From: Pyrenopolyporus hunteri
Lineage: Eukaryota; Ascomycota; Sordariomycetes; Xylariales; Hypoxylaceae
NCBI GenBank assembly: GCA_902806595.1
Contig: CADCXC010000003.1
Location: 1,178,001-1,242,000 of the forward strand
Direction of reading: 5' to 3'
DNA: 64,000 bases
Positions 40,272 to 52,803 of this stretch are shown here, piece by piece. Numbering within the stretch: the stretch's first letter is position 1; each line of letters begins with the position of its first letter. A program made the position numbers and the translations under genes. The notes beneath the pieces are model-generated. The model saw only the letters and a list, made by a program, of their open reading frames with translations, was not told where the DNA came from and did no database searches.

Positions 40272-43186
40272 ATAATAAAATATTTATTATAAATTTTATT
40301 TAAATTTTATTAAAATATATAAAATCGCGTTTTTATATTATTCGATATAATATTAAAAATAATAGTAATAAATAATAAAAAATAACGGTTTTTTTTTATA
40401 TATTAATGTAATTTTTAAATAATATTAAAATAAATGATGTATTTTAAAATAATTTAATTTTAAATAATCGATAAAAATTAAAAAATATTAATATTAAAAT
40501 TTTTATATTTAATAATTAAAAATAAAAAATTAATAATAATATAAATTTTAATTAATTTATTTATATATTTAAAAAATTAAAATCGTTCGAATTATATAAA
40601 TATATTATTTTAAAACGTATCGAATTTTAAATAAAAAAATTTTATCGATGTTAATAATTTTAAAAAAACGATTTTACGGTAAATAAATATTTCGTTAAAA
40701 CGTTTAAATCGACGATTTATAAGTTTTTATATTTTTTTAAATAAATAATCGTCGAAGGTTTTTTTTATTTTTTTTTTTATTAATATAATATTAAATATAA
40801 ATTTCGACGATATTTTTGTTAATTATAATATTTTTATACGATTTTCGTTTAATTTAACCGCTTAAAAATAAAATTTTTTTTATTTCGATTTATTCGAAGG
40901 TTTATTTTTTATCGAATTTTTTAAATCAATTAATAATAATTATAAAAATTAAATTTTTTTTTACAGCGATAAAAAGTAAAAATATTTTTTTTTAATTTTA
41001 TTAACGATTATAATAATATTAATTAAAATATTACGAAATATATTATTAAAAAAATATTATTAAACTTAAAATAAAAAATATAAAATTTTAAATTCGAAAT
41101 AATTTATATATATTTTTTTAATTTTATTTATATTATCGTAATTCGAATAAATTTTTAAAATTTAATAACTTCGTTTATTTTATATATTAACGACGTAAAT
41201 ATTTTATTAATAAAATTTATAAACGATATTTTTAAAATTTTATAATCGTTTAAAGTTTTTTTAAATTTTTTCGATAAAAATAAATCAAAGTTTAAATAAT
41301 AATTTATAAAATTAAAACGGTCGATATTAAAATTTTCGATTAAAATAAAAAAAATTTTTAACTTTTTTTAATTAATATTAAAACGCGTAAATTATATAAA
41401 AACGATTTAAAAAGTTAATTTAAAAATGTCGTTAAAAATATAATTTTATAATAATAAAACGAAAATATATTTAAATACGATTAAAATTAATTATTATTAA
41501 ATATTTTATATAAATATATAAAGTTAAATTTTAAATTATAACGATTTTATTATTTATTATATTTTAATTAATAATTTCGTTTTTTAAAATATAATACGTT
41601 TATAATTAAAATTAAAATTTTCGACGTCGAATCGTATCGAATTAAACTTAAATTTAATTAATCGAAATTTTTTTATAAAAGTCGAATGAATTTTATCGAT
41701 TAAACCGCGTCGTTTTTTCGAAAGTAAACGTTTTATAAATAATAAAAAAGTTTTAATTTATAAATATTTTATAAAAATAAAAAAAAGTTTTTCGCGATTA
41801 TTAAATAAATCGAAAAATATATTTATATTTATATAAATATATATAAAAAAAAACGATATTTTAAATTAAATGTTAAATAAAATAAATTATAATAAAATAA
41901 TAAATGTTTTTTTTCGTAATATTTATTATTATTATAATGTAAATTTAATAATTTTAAAAAGTCGATTTCGAAAAATTATTTATTATATATAAACGATATA
42001 TTATAAATTATATTAAAAAGTATTAATAATATTATATATTAAAAAAAATATAAATATTTTAAAAATTTTATTAAAAAACGTTTTTAATATTTTCGAATTA
42101 ATTAAAAATTAATAATTAAATTAAAAATAAAATAAAATTATAAATCGAAATGTAAAAAAGTAAAAAAAAAATACGAGGTAAAATAAACGCGTTAAAAATA
42201 ATAAATTAAACGAATAATATTAAAAAAAAAAATAAAATAAAATTTAACGAAAATATTTAATTAATTATTTTATAAATTATATAAAATTAAATAAAAATAA
42301 AAAATAAATTTTAATAAAATAATTATATAATAAAATTACGTATCGACGATTAAACGTAAAATTTTATTATTATTAATCGAAATTTATTATAAAATTATAT
42401 CGTTAATACGTTATTAATATAAATTAATATTTAAAAAATCGTAAATAAAATATAAAAAACTACGGTTTAAAAAATAATATAACGAATAAAATAATAAAAT
42501 CGTTTTAAATTTTATTATCGAATATTTAAACGATTAAATAATCGTATAATATTAAAATTAAAAAAATTAATATTAAAAAAATTAATAATAAAATAAAATT
42601 TTATTTTATATCGTTTTACGTTTATAATAATTTTATTAATTTATAAAAATATACGAATTTTAAAAAATCGATAATAATAATAAATATTTAAATATATAAT
42701 AACGTTTTTTATAATTAAAATTATAAAACGTTATAATAAAATACGATACGTAACGTAATAAATTACGATTTTATAAAAACGTATTAACGATAAAAACGTT
42801 TAATATTTCGAAATTTATTAAATAAATAAAAAATCGTTAATTAATAATCGATTAATTATTATACGATTATATAATAAAAAATACGAAATAAATAAAATAA
42901 ATTAAATTATATATATATAAAAATTATAAATAATTTAATTTTATATTAATCGATAAATATATTATTTTTAAAAATTATACCTTAAATACCCGTTACGTAA
43001 AACGACGAAATATTTAATAAAAATATATCTATTTTTATTATTATTATAATAAATATTTTAATACGAAATTATATTATTATAATATCGATTATTTAATAAA
43101 ATTAAATTATTATATTAATTTAAATATTTTTAATATTATATTATTTTTTTTCGTATTATATTAATTATATTAACTTAAATATGCGA

Positions 43187-43284
43187 TTATGTCATCTTTT
43201 TTTCCTAGTCGTTTATCGTATATATAGCTTATGTCATCTTTTTTTTTAACGTTTTAACGGGTTAGCGGTTTCATGGCAAATGGC
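43187..43284 (-). repeat. Right terminal inverted repeat with GATGACATAA motifs
   Basis: On the plus strand TTATGTCATC occurs at 43187-43196 and 43229-43238, followed by gttttaacgggttagcggtt and ending aatggc at 43284. In reverse complement this matches the left end motif for motif. Most of the differences in the outer half are C versus T (cc/tt, c/t), as expected from mild RIP. The motif spacing is 42 bp here and 34 bp on the left. Confidence 0.75.
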
Positions 43285-44209
43285 TAGCCGTCCGCGGGGC
43301 ATTTATTTCCCCTCTCATGCCGGAATTCAATTATCCAGTATTATCGTATAGGCGCATAGCACCCTTTACGTTAATGAGTCAGCGCTCGTTGCTCATAGGT
43401 GCATCAATTAATTAATATTGGCTGACTCGCCTCGTCGAGGCTGAGGCCGCATCCGCATGCCAAAAAATTCTTAACTTCAACATTCTTCGTTCAGCTTACG
43501 ATTTGCTGATGCGCTCATCGCGGGAGACTCTCTTATAAAAAGAAAAGCTTCAGAATTATAATAAGAGGCAGATAGGACGGCGTCCATATGATATATGATG
43601 TGCTCGCTCAGCCTATCTTTACGAAACTCTCCGGCGTGTTGGACTAACTCAAGTGAGGGATTGGTAGATAGGGCCTAAGACGCAGAGCATTGAGAAGCAA
43701 CCGACGTATCGGACGTCACGGCCAATATACCTATCCTATAAACTCGCCCGGGATATCATAGCAAGGTATATTACTATTATTTGATTCGTGACAGTGTCTC
43801 TTACCCCGCTAACTCTTCGCAGAGGTGTAATCACAGAGGTATAAATTGACGCCGACTTCATCTAAGTGTTGCTAAACCGTAAAGAAAAGGGGTCACGGCC
43901 GCTACACACCAATTTGTGGCGCCCCAACCCTATTCCAAGAACGAAATCTACGCATCTCCCGGGCCCCAAGCACGAACTAGTTACCTCCAAATTGTACTGA
44001 GCTGAAGGGGGCTGCGTAGGTAACGGAAGCATCATTCAAAGGAAATCGTCCATTTTGAGTTTAAATTCATATAGTTTGAAGTGTATATTCGCACATTACG
44101 TGCCTCCGCTGTCTGATACACCTCTTTAAAAAGGTCACCTCGTTCCCTCCGCCTGTCTCTTGTCGCAACCCGTCTCTGAGACGTAAAGTGCGGCCACGTT
44201 ATTGCAATC
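43285..44209. other. Unique-looking intergenic region right of the AT block
   Basis: Normal base composition resumes directly after the right inverted repeat. No open frame with coding character is seen. The last 100 bases, which include ctctttaaaaaggtcacctc, are pyrimidine-rich and probably form the promoter and leader of the gene starting at 44210. Confidence 0.55.
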
Positions 44210-45394
44210 ATGGTTCAGAAAAACGTCGATATTCCCGCCTCTGGTGGTTTAAAGAAAATCCGCACACCCGATTCCATCGTCTGGAAGGGAGTAGCGGCTG
44301 GCGACTTGGTCTCCGGCGTCAGGTTCTCGTGGGACAGGTACCAAAAGGTGATCTTTGCCGATTTCCTGAAAACTGTGGGCCTCAGCTTCAAGAACGCGGA
44401 CATAAAGCCCCTACTTCAACAGCTTAACCTAGACGGATATGAGGGTATAGAGAATAAGTGTGGGCAGAATGTTCACAGCCTGATCGAGGAGAAAGTATGG
44501 CGCAAGCTGAATAATACCGCCAAAGAGTTGGGCGAGGATGTATTGAAGGAGGCAAGCTTAAGGTAAGCAGAAAGCTGACATTTCCATGAAAAACATCTTG
44601 ACCTACCTTATTATTTTTCCAGGAAAAGTATTGCCTATCAGCGGCCGAAGGAAATTCGCGTCGAGAGTATTCCAACAAGCCATGTCCCTAGCCAGCCAGG
44701 AACTCCGGGGACCCGGACCAAAGCGCCGGCGGGCGACTCGAACACCAGTTCAGACCGATCGTCTAGGAAAGCAGGACTCGCCGAAGACAAGGTCGAGGAT
44801 AAAACAAGCGCTGCAAAACCGAAACCCACGTTCCTGAGAGTTCCGCAGCAAAAAGATCCAGAAAGTTCTGTTAAACAGGAGCCTGACATTACTCCTCCGG
44901 CTACGCCCCCGCGTATTAACTTCCGCTCATCCACTTTATCCTCGCGCCAGTCATCCGCATCAAGAGCAAGGTCTGAGCAGTCCGTTCCGACATTCGAATC
45001 CAGACCCCCACCGGTTTTCGAGTTCGCGCCTCCTCCAGTTTTCGAATTCAGATCTAGCCCAGCACCCGAACCTAAAGCCACTCCAACATTCAAATTCACT
45101 AGTACGAAACCCTCAGAAGCTTCTCCCGCCGCGTCGAAACCGCTCAACGAGGCAGGCATCGCGGACGTGGCCAAACGCAGGCGCGCTCGGAGGTCTATCG
45201 ATCATCTCGTTTCATGCTTACTTAAGGCGGACGAGGCGCTCGAGGACGTCGAGTCTATCATCGGTGACCTGCCGTCGACTCCCGAGGGGGGAGAGTTGGC
45301 CAAGGTGATCTGCCACCTGAGGTTCGCGTTCCACGACGTGCAGAATGATGCGGAAGAAGTTGAAGAATTTTCCAAGAAGAATCTACGAGTTTAA
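44210..45394 (+). CDS. Protein of unknown function, 2 exons, about 374 aa
   Basis: Exon 1 44210-44562 and exon 2 44623-45394 join in frame across a 60-nt intron (GTAAGC ... TTTCCAG). I do not recognise a family. The N-terminal 120 residues look folded and partly basic (VWKGVAAGDLVSGVRFSW, then KTVGLSFKNADIKPLLQQL). The middle, about residues 130-300, is low-complexity and rich in Pro, Ser and Thr, with short Phe-containing repeats such as PPPVFEF. The C-terminus has a basic patch (KRRRARR) followed by an acidic helical segment ending KKNLRV. No signal peptide or membrane segment is seen. The basic patch could be a nuclear localisation signal, and the Phe-rich repeats faintly recall nucleoporin-like or adaptor linkers, but this is speculation. 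It is the first gene right of the AT block. Confidence 0.72.
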
Positions 45395-46518
45395 CGAATT
45401 TCTATTTTAACATTATGGGGAGGGGGGTTATTAACCCTTTAATAAACAGGATATAAGACTGAGGCGGAGGAAGGGGTGTGTCACGGATCATATTTCTTGG
45501 CTTTACGCGCGTTACGTGACCTTCGGCTTTCGACACGATAATACCTAACCACTTAATTCTTCCGTATCTTGTTTACTGAGAGCTTTCTCAGCACCGGCTG
45601 AGAATCCACGAGGCGTTATTCAATCCTTTATACGCATTAAATACCATCCATATTTCGCTAAGGGTTCCGTCAGGGGTGACAGAGCTGACACTAGTCCTAA
45701 CCAACCTCCGTCGGCCAAATCAACACAACTCCATTACTTCCGCAACGTCAAAGTTTCGGAAGATACTAAGGAAAAAGTTCAAGTCTTTTATGGTATTCCA
45801 TGCATACCGTAAGGAATAACGCTCTACATGATGATTACTAGCCTTATAGCGTAGCGAACCGATTCAGCTCCCTAGCTTTCCCAGAGTTGCCAAGCATGGG
45901 GAATTGCGGAAGCTATCCCCATTGGCATCGCCCTGGTTATTGTTATGCCTGGGGGGTATCTTGGCTCGTCTGCGGGGTTGCTTTCGTGGCCCCTTGGCAC
46001 TGGGGAAGACGAGTGAGTTGGCTGGCCTCAGGATGGGTTAATATATTAACGCTCTATTATAGGTAGGTAGCTGCCCGCTTCTTATTGTATAACAGCCAGG
46101 TAATGTGTCGGAGGCGCGCGATTCTCCTGAGAGGATATAATGGCAGAAAACAACTTCGAAACAAGTACTTGGGGTCAAAATATTCCCAATACTTGTACGA
46201 AGCCTGCTGGAAAGTTAAAAGCGTCGAACTGCCGCGTTCTAGAGATATTGTATCGGATGTTAGGTGTTGGGTTGTGTCTACAACCTTGGCGCGTCCCGAG
46301 GGTTGGACTGGGGGAATGCCGACGGACTATGGGACAAAATCTATTGCCGACAGAACGGATGGGACGTCGGGGTAGTTGGGAGCCCCTTGTTTATAATAGC
46401 GAAGCGTCCTCATACTATTAAAGCATTAGCCGCGCTGAAAGGAAGTCTTCTCCGTATGTACGTAGTCCTTCATCCGGTCTTGCGTAGCCCGTATCCGTAG
46501 ACGTCGACGTCGACAATC
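45395..46518. other. Intergenic region
   Basis: No supported gene. Short overlapping open frames at 46085-46500 lack coding composition and splice context. One TAGGTAGGTAG motif lies at about 46060. Confidence 0.5.
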
Positions 46519-48127
46519 ATGAGCGTCCACCGCGAGTCCGAGGACGCGCCCGCGAAGCCGGAGCTCGACGCCCAGCTGCAGCAGATCGAGCTCGCGACGT
46601 CCGCCGAAGACGCCGAGTTCAAGCGCCGCGAGCGCCGCGTCGTCGCCAAGCTCGACCTGTACCTCTGCCCGATCATCGTCGCGCTGCAGCTGATCTCGTT
46701 CCTCGACCGCGGCAACATCGGGTTCGCGGCGACGCAGGGCATGATCACGGACCTGAACCTCGTCGGCACCCAGCTCAACACGGCCATCTCGCTCTTCTAC
46801 CCCCTCTACATCCTCTCCGAGTTCCCCGCCGCCCTGATCGTCAAGCGGGTCGGCTTCAACCGCGTCATCCCGGCCGCCGCGGCCTGCTGGGGGCTCGCGT
46901 GTCTGGGAAACGGCTTCGCGAAGAATTTCGGCGACCTCGCTGCGTGTCGCTTGTTGATGGGCATGTTCGAGGGGTTCTTGATGCCGAGTCTGACGCTCAT
47001 GCTGGCGAACTGGTATAAGAGGGACGAGATCGGGTTGAGGATAAGCTACCTTTTCAGTAAGAGCTCGACGTGCTGAAATGAGAGAGTGCGACGGCGAGTG
47101 AATTGTAACAAGAGCTAACGTAAGAATGCATAGTCGCTTCGGCTATTTCTAGCGCCTTCAGTGGTTTGATCGCCTACGCTATCTTATTTATGGACGGCGC
47201 AGCTGGATATCCGGGTTGGAGATGGTGAGTTACGCGACAGAAGCGGGAGTCGCAAGCGCATGCTGAACTTTAGTCACAAGGTTGTACATCATAGAGGGTG
47301 CCGTGACCGTCGCCATCGCCGGGATATGCTTCTTCCTTATTCCGACGTCTTATACCACGGCCTACTTCCTGAACGAGGATGACAGAGCTGTGATGCGGAA
47401 GCGGGCGGAATTGACCGAAGCGTATAACGGAGGAAAGGGGCACTACACCCGCGCCGAGTTTATGATGGCCATGAAGGACGTCAAGACCTGGATACATACC
47501 TTAATTCAGATCATGTGCCTCACGATCTTATACGGCTTCAGCGTGTTCCTGCCCATCATCCTGCGTTTCGGCTTCAACTTCAGCGTCGAGCAGTCTCAGT
47601 ATCTCTGCATCCCCGTCTTCGCCTGGGGTTCGATCATCTATGCCTTATGCGGATACCTATCCGACCGCTTCTCGCGACGATTCCTAGCTTGCATCCTCTG
47701 CGCACCACTCGGCATGGTGGGCTACTCGATGCTTCTTGGAGGTTCACACCTATCGGTCGGAGTAAAGTACTTCGCGTGCTTCCTCATCGCGACCTGTGCA
47801 TGGACGATGGGCGGAGCGAACGTCGCCTGGCTTTCGACCAACACCGCGCCCGACGGCAAACGGGCTGCTTCCATCGGGCTTGCGTTGGCAACGGGGAATA
47901 TCGGTGGGATCATCTCTGGACAGATCTATCCGCAGATTATGGCACCGGCGTATACGCTGGGCCACGCGTGGAGTCTCGGAGCGATATGCATCGCTTTCTG
48001 CTGTTGGTGGGTCCTTAGGCACATTTACTATAGGAGAGAGGAGCTCAAGGGACGTATTCGAGAAGGAGCAGTTCCGGAGCCGGTTGAGTTTTCGGATAGG
48101 GTGCCTGATTACAAGTATCAGCATTAG
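46519..48127 (+). CDS. MFS transporter, anion:cation symporter (allantoate permease-like) family, 3 exons
   Basis: Plasma-membrane carrier of the major facilitator superfamily. Exons 46519-47056, 47134-47224 and 47281-48127 give about 491 aa. The N-terminal cytosolic helix ends RRVVAKLDLYLCP, followed by LQLISFLDRGNIGFA in TM1, the signature of the Dal5/Tna1/Vht1-type ACS family. The MFS loop motif appears as VKRVGFNR, TM4-5 contains RLLMGMFEGFLMPS, and GWRWLYIIEG is split by intron 2. Twelve hydrophobic segments can be counted, with a central cytosolic loop around KRAELTEAYNGG. Known members carry organic anions, vitamins or small peptides; the substrate here cannot be read. Exon 1 is strikingly GC-rich. 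It converges on the acyltransferase gene, whose stop codon lies about 470 bp away. Confidence 0.92.
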
Positions 48128-48597
48128 TTCGTTGATGAAGAGCTCCGCGTTTGGATTATAGTAGGAATTTTATGTAGTGCCAATCGTAGCGGTAATAGAA
48201 CTTCACGTCATACGTTACAACTTCGAAAGAATACCATTCGAGGAATTTTATAAACCTGTATCATAAGAGGAAATATCAGGTACCCTACACCCGTCGTCTC
48301 CATCAGTAAGTGTTCACATCCAATGTTTACATACCTTACGCTAGGTAACCCCTCAGTTCTCAAGTTTGGTCCATATTAGCCAAACAGATTTGAGGGTCAT
48401 AGTATCTGGGAGTTAAATTATGGGAGGAGACCCGAACGTCAAACGGTGGCCACGAACGTGTTCTCTAGATAACACTTAAGGGGGCGACGTAATCCTAAAT
48501 CAAAAGCTTGCAAATAGCCTTCCCATTCCATCGGATATACGATCCTTCTATACCCACTGGCGTTTTTTACTCAAGGTCTATTAGCTCGTCTACTAAA
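48128..48597. other. Intergenic region between converging transporter and acyltransferase genes
   Basis: Shared 3' flanks of two converging genes. No coding signal or strong terminator-like structure was seen. Confidence 0.5.
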
Positions 48598-50229
48598 CTA
48601 AATTCCCTGTTGGATTCCCGACTCATTCACCTTTTCCTCGGAGTCCACGCCCCTGAATTCGAAATACTTATTCCACTCCGGGTCCTCAACCAGATCCTTC
48701 ACAATCTCCTTCTCGAACCCGATCATGAACTCATTACCCTCGTCGTCACCCGCAGGGGGACCTACCGCTCGTACTGGCTGCACGATGGACAGACCGGCCG
48801 TGACGGTATCGAAGGGGAAACGGAATGCGTGTGGCTTGGCAAAGCCAAAGTCGGCCTCGGCAGCCCGCGTGTCCCGCCAGTCAGTGGTGAAGTTGCTCAG
48901 GGGTGGCGAGCTATCTGTGCGATGGAACAAGGAGGTCTTATCGCGAACAGGGGCAATGGCGTCCAGTATGGGATCCAGACTATCCTGGGTGACGTAGTTG
49001 GTAAGTTGGCGGATGTACCTAAGAAGCGGTTAGCCTATACGGAAAACCTCCCAGAAATTACCGAAGAGTGGGAAATAATTACCAAGCTAATTTCGAGTAC
49101 GGAGCGGTCGAGATAACCTCTTCCACCGTAAGCGGGGGTATGGGGTTCCGATTGCTCAACGCTGGTAGCACTTGGTTCCCTTGAACACGCTCCGGCACAG
49201 GAGGATCATGGAAACGCCTTCGCATATCAACGGCCTCTCCCCATTCAAGCTTTGCCTTGGGGTCTGGCTTGAAGAGTTTAGCCCTATGCTTTGTTAACAT
49301 ACGCCAAATATAGGCCATGTAAGCGTCATAACTCGAGATCCAGTAGCTGCCGTCCTTTGGGCTTGCCAACTCCTTGAGCTCCTGGGTCTTGCTCTTGGGG
49401 AGATGGAATAGCAACCACTGGCCGACTCTATGGTCGGGATGCCGTAGGGGATGGGTTGTGGGCCCATCGACTCGTTGATCCTCTGGGGGGTCTGGTTTCG
49501 TAACCCTGGATCGGTCCAGACAGGCGGGATCCCAAGGGGGGAAAGCTGGATTCTCCGGCGATTTCCAGATGGCCGCGCAATTCTCGGCGAGCTGGTGAAG
49601 CTCGCCAGCCCATCCCATGATATCGTTAGCGTAATGATGATGGTGCATTACGAAGACCAGGCCGCCTCGGATGAAATTTGCCTTGAAAGCAGCTGTCTTG
49701 GGGTGGTTTTTTGGTTCTGCCTAGAATTTAATCATTATTAGTATGAGCGAGTATGTGTAAGCCGGGGAAATCCCCCTGGAATAATGGAGTGTCGGCTTAC
49801 CTCAGGCTTCTCGCCATATGTCATGGGCTCGACGCACCATGTCCTCATGTCCCCCAGAGTCTTAGAAACGAAGTGCGTTTTCTCAAGCTCATCGAAAGAA
49901 GGATATTTACCCTCATCTTCAGGGCCGTCAAGCCACTGCACCTGGAACTCGACAGTATCCTCCTTTGTCTTGTGAAAGCAGAATCCTCCGTCCGGGTGCT
50001 CGTCAATCCTGCCGCATAGCTGGCGGCATTGGCTAAGGGTGACTTCTAGGCCACGCTTGAGCACTGGGAGGACCTTCGGTTTGTCGGCATCCGCCAGCTT
50101 GAAGAAGACGGCGAATTGCGTATAGACCTGCGCAGTAACATAGTCTAACGTAGATAGCTTCCTACGCTCATGAGGCGGGTCAGACTCCCACCCCAGAGGA
50201 TGCAATTCGTATTTTTCTAGCTTTGGCAT
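48598..50229 (-). CDS. BAHD-like acyltransferase resembling trichothecene 3-O-acetyltransferase, 3 exons
   Basis: CoA-dependent O-acyltransferase of the fungal group related to TRI101. Exons 50229-49801, 49720-49083 and 49018-48598 (introns of 80 and 64 nt) give about 495 aa, the usual length. The catalytic HxxxD motif is HYAND (His172, Asp176), preceded by a four-His run. The second conserved motif, DFGxx, is present as DFGFAKP at about 412. STAPYSKLA and YIRQLTNYVTQDSLD, joined across intron 2, are typical of this group. Some relatives acetylate trichothecenes or other secondary metabolites, others have unknown roles; resemblance alone does not show toxin chemistry, and no trichothecene synthase is in the window. 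The neighbouring transporter and downstream methyltransferase make a secondary-metabolism role plausible. Confidence 0.88.
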
Positions 50230-52752
50230 GTTGACAGGCTCGGTTATGGGATAATACGGTTATATCGGGGCCACGTGGGAATTTGGGTTCTGATGTGAGG
50301 CGGGCAGCCAAAGAACGAGGGCTGGATGGAAAGTTTACACCTCCTTCTCGGACTTGGCTCCTCCTTAAAAGTTACTACAGCTTGAACGAACCATATTCAC
50401 CGCTATTGCTGTGTATAGAATTCATGACATGTCACCAATACGACTCTACGCTTCCCCTTACCTTTCATGCAGTGCTGTTCTCTGTCGACCTGCAGCCGCT
50501 AATTACAGTATGCTTATGCATACATTAGACTGTACCGGTACAAGATGGATAGGGGCAGGGGTATATGCTACGGAATCGTACCAAAAGGACTACAGTCGAG
50601 CTCTAAACGGACGTTTACACAACTATGAACTTATTTGGGGTTTCTTGTATCTTCTATACCTAATTTCGGGCTTGTTGCGTTATTTTCACCTTGTAACTAA
50701 TCACGGAAAAGGTGTAGCCTTGCGTTCATATCTATGTAGTTTAATGCTCCAACGGCGTCCAAGATAGGGCTCGGCCCGACCCAATACAGTATGCGAGTAT
50801 ACAGATACATAGAGTAGCCATGCTCTCTCTCCACTTCCCGATGCATGGGGAGGTGTCTCATCCATTTGCGTCATCCTGGCTGCAGTCATCCCTTGCTGTC
50901 AGCCTACATCCTTACCACCAACTACATTTATATCAACCAATCCTTCGCTAGCCGGTCATGGCGCTGCGTGTTGGATGCCAAACTGATATCGGCATGCCGA
51001 GGATTGCAAAATACCACCTGCAAAAATATTATTATATAACGTTATAAGTGTGTCTATCGTGAGAACAAACTGTTAGGATACGGAAAGAACTCCGAGCATG
51101 ACGGTAAAACGGGAGGGTAACAGGGTCTGGCCCTGGAGAAGCACGAATGAACTATCCAAGCTTAGGTCGTTACCCCTACGATGCTACCTTGTCTCCATAT
51201 CCCGATATCTCCAGGTTTCCTGATAACAAAACTTGAAGGAAGAAGTCTTGGCGTCAACTTACTACTGCTTGGTATAGGGGTAAGACCGGGGGATGATCTG
51301 TAGGACCCTTTATAAGGAAGGATTCGTTCGCTCTATTAGGTAACTATCGTGCGAAATAGGCCCACCGCCCCAAGTCTACTGCGTTAAGCGACTTGAGCGA
51401 CATGTAATGGACGATGACACGTGGATTTGAGACTTTTGGGAGGGTGTTTTACTTACTCTATATTAATCGATTACATCGACTATCATAATACTACCTGGAC
51501 TTTATTATTTGGATCAACCAAGCATATCAAACCAGTATTACGCATACCATGAAGCACCTTTGCCGACCAAGTAAAAAAAAGGTGAAGGCAACTATATTGA
51601 AAATCTCACCTGGCCGCCATTTAGCCCGACTAGTAGCTTCGCCAGCTAACATGTCGTCAAATAGGAAATATGACAACGAAGTACGACTTAATAATGAGAA
51701 TAGCCTTTGGATACCTACCACCCCAGGTAGGTACCTATGCATAGTGGTAAAATTCGAGATATTCTATGAATGGCTACCCCGGACTTCTATGTAGGACTCA
51801 GACATGTCCCACTCCAAACGATATATCATACGTACAGAGTGCCTCCTCCGGTAGTACCCCGCTATAAATTGCTAGGCGCTCGGCCCATTTCGGTTACCGG
51901 GTCCGGCGAGTTTGCTTTCCTTGCGGGAGTCCCTACAAGGTGGGCATTGTCAGATACACCACTACACCAGAAGCCCGGTCATTCTTATCGTGTCGTACTC
52001 TAGAGGAGGCACCGCAAGTGATGCATAACATGGCCCTGGATTTCTTATTATGTGGTCCTTGATATGTAACTCTATTATCATAACTCTTGGGGATATTATG
52101 TGAGCATCTTCCTCCATACTACCTCAGAAAGTGGTTGATAATGAGGCTTCAGTCCCCAGCCAATAGGGATATCAGTATAGTCTCGAAAATTACTGCAAAG
52201 GGTAAATATTTATGCAGGTTAATGAACGTCAGGGACGCCCATTCGCGAGTGGAACATATGCAGAATTTTAAGTATATCGTGTTAATATTTATTCGATGTA
52301 GTGCTTGGAGTTGAGTTAGCATAAGCTAGTTCATGATAATTGGTGAAATATACTATATGAAGCCTACGAGAATTAAGATTGGACATAGCTCTTCGTCCAA
52401 TACCTTAATACCAATGAGCTTTTGAATGGTGGGTAACATACTATCGTGGTATTTAATATACGGCCACCATTTCAATGAAGGGTAACTCCAAGAAAGGGTA
52501 GAATAAGACAATCATTTAGCGACTCCTATATCACATCCCTTGTTAAACCGCATCATTGTTCCTTACCATTCCCGAATCTTGCATGCAGTATCTCGTGAGA
52601 GCCGCGATTTCCTGCCCAACCCGCAATATTCTTCGGGCTGACGCTGCTGGGTAGGGCCAGCATATTCCCGTATGCTCGTTTCTCTTTTGACAGGCGAAAC
52701 TTACGAGGTATATATAAATGCTAGGTTAAGCTTCTACGTCACTATGTTCTAT

Positions 52753-52803
52753 GGTATGCCCGCCCCGCTAATACGGCTCTTCCACATGCGTGGCGGGCAT
52801 ACC
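52753..52803. repeat. Perfect 12-bp inverted repeat with 27-nt loop
   Basis: ggtatgcccgcc at 52753-52764 is matched exactly in inverse by ggcgggcatacc at 52792-52803. The stem is GC-rich in a mixed region. It could be the end of a small foldback element or a stable RNA hairpin; no neighbouring gene explains it. Confidence 0.7.

Larger units (their letters stand above)
12406..43284. mobile_element. TIR-bounded, RIP-erased element of about 30.9 kb
   Basis: The window's base composition switches abruptly at about 12.5 kb to nearly pure A+T and back at about 43.2 kb. Both edges are the same sequence in inverted orientation (see the two TIR entries), so the whole block reads as one insertion bounded by terminal inverted repeats. 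Inside, most remaining C and G are in CpG and stop codons crowd all frames, as expected after exhaustive RIP in a fungus. Two pairs of direct repeats (candidate LTR elements) and several phased minisatellites are embedded. I could not find a target-site duplication, and no transposase is readable. It may be one large DNA transposon, or a smaller TIR element swollen by nested retrotransposons. Confidence 0.7.

Noticed and set aside
12406..43284. The AT block as a centromere
   Set aside because: Sordariomycete centromeres are AT-rich and RIP-mutated but usually much longer; this block is about 31 kb, has inverted-repeat ends and is closely flanked by normal genes. It cannot be excluded without CENP-A data.
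46085..46500. Three overlapping open frames upstream of the MFS gene
   Set aside because: They overlap in different frames, lack coding composition and end before the MFS start without splice signals.
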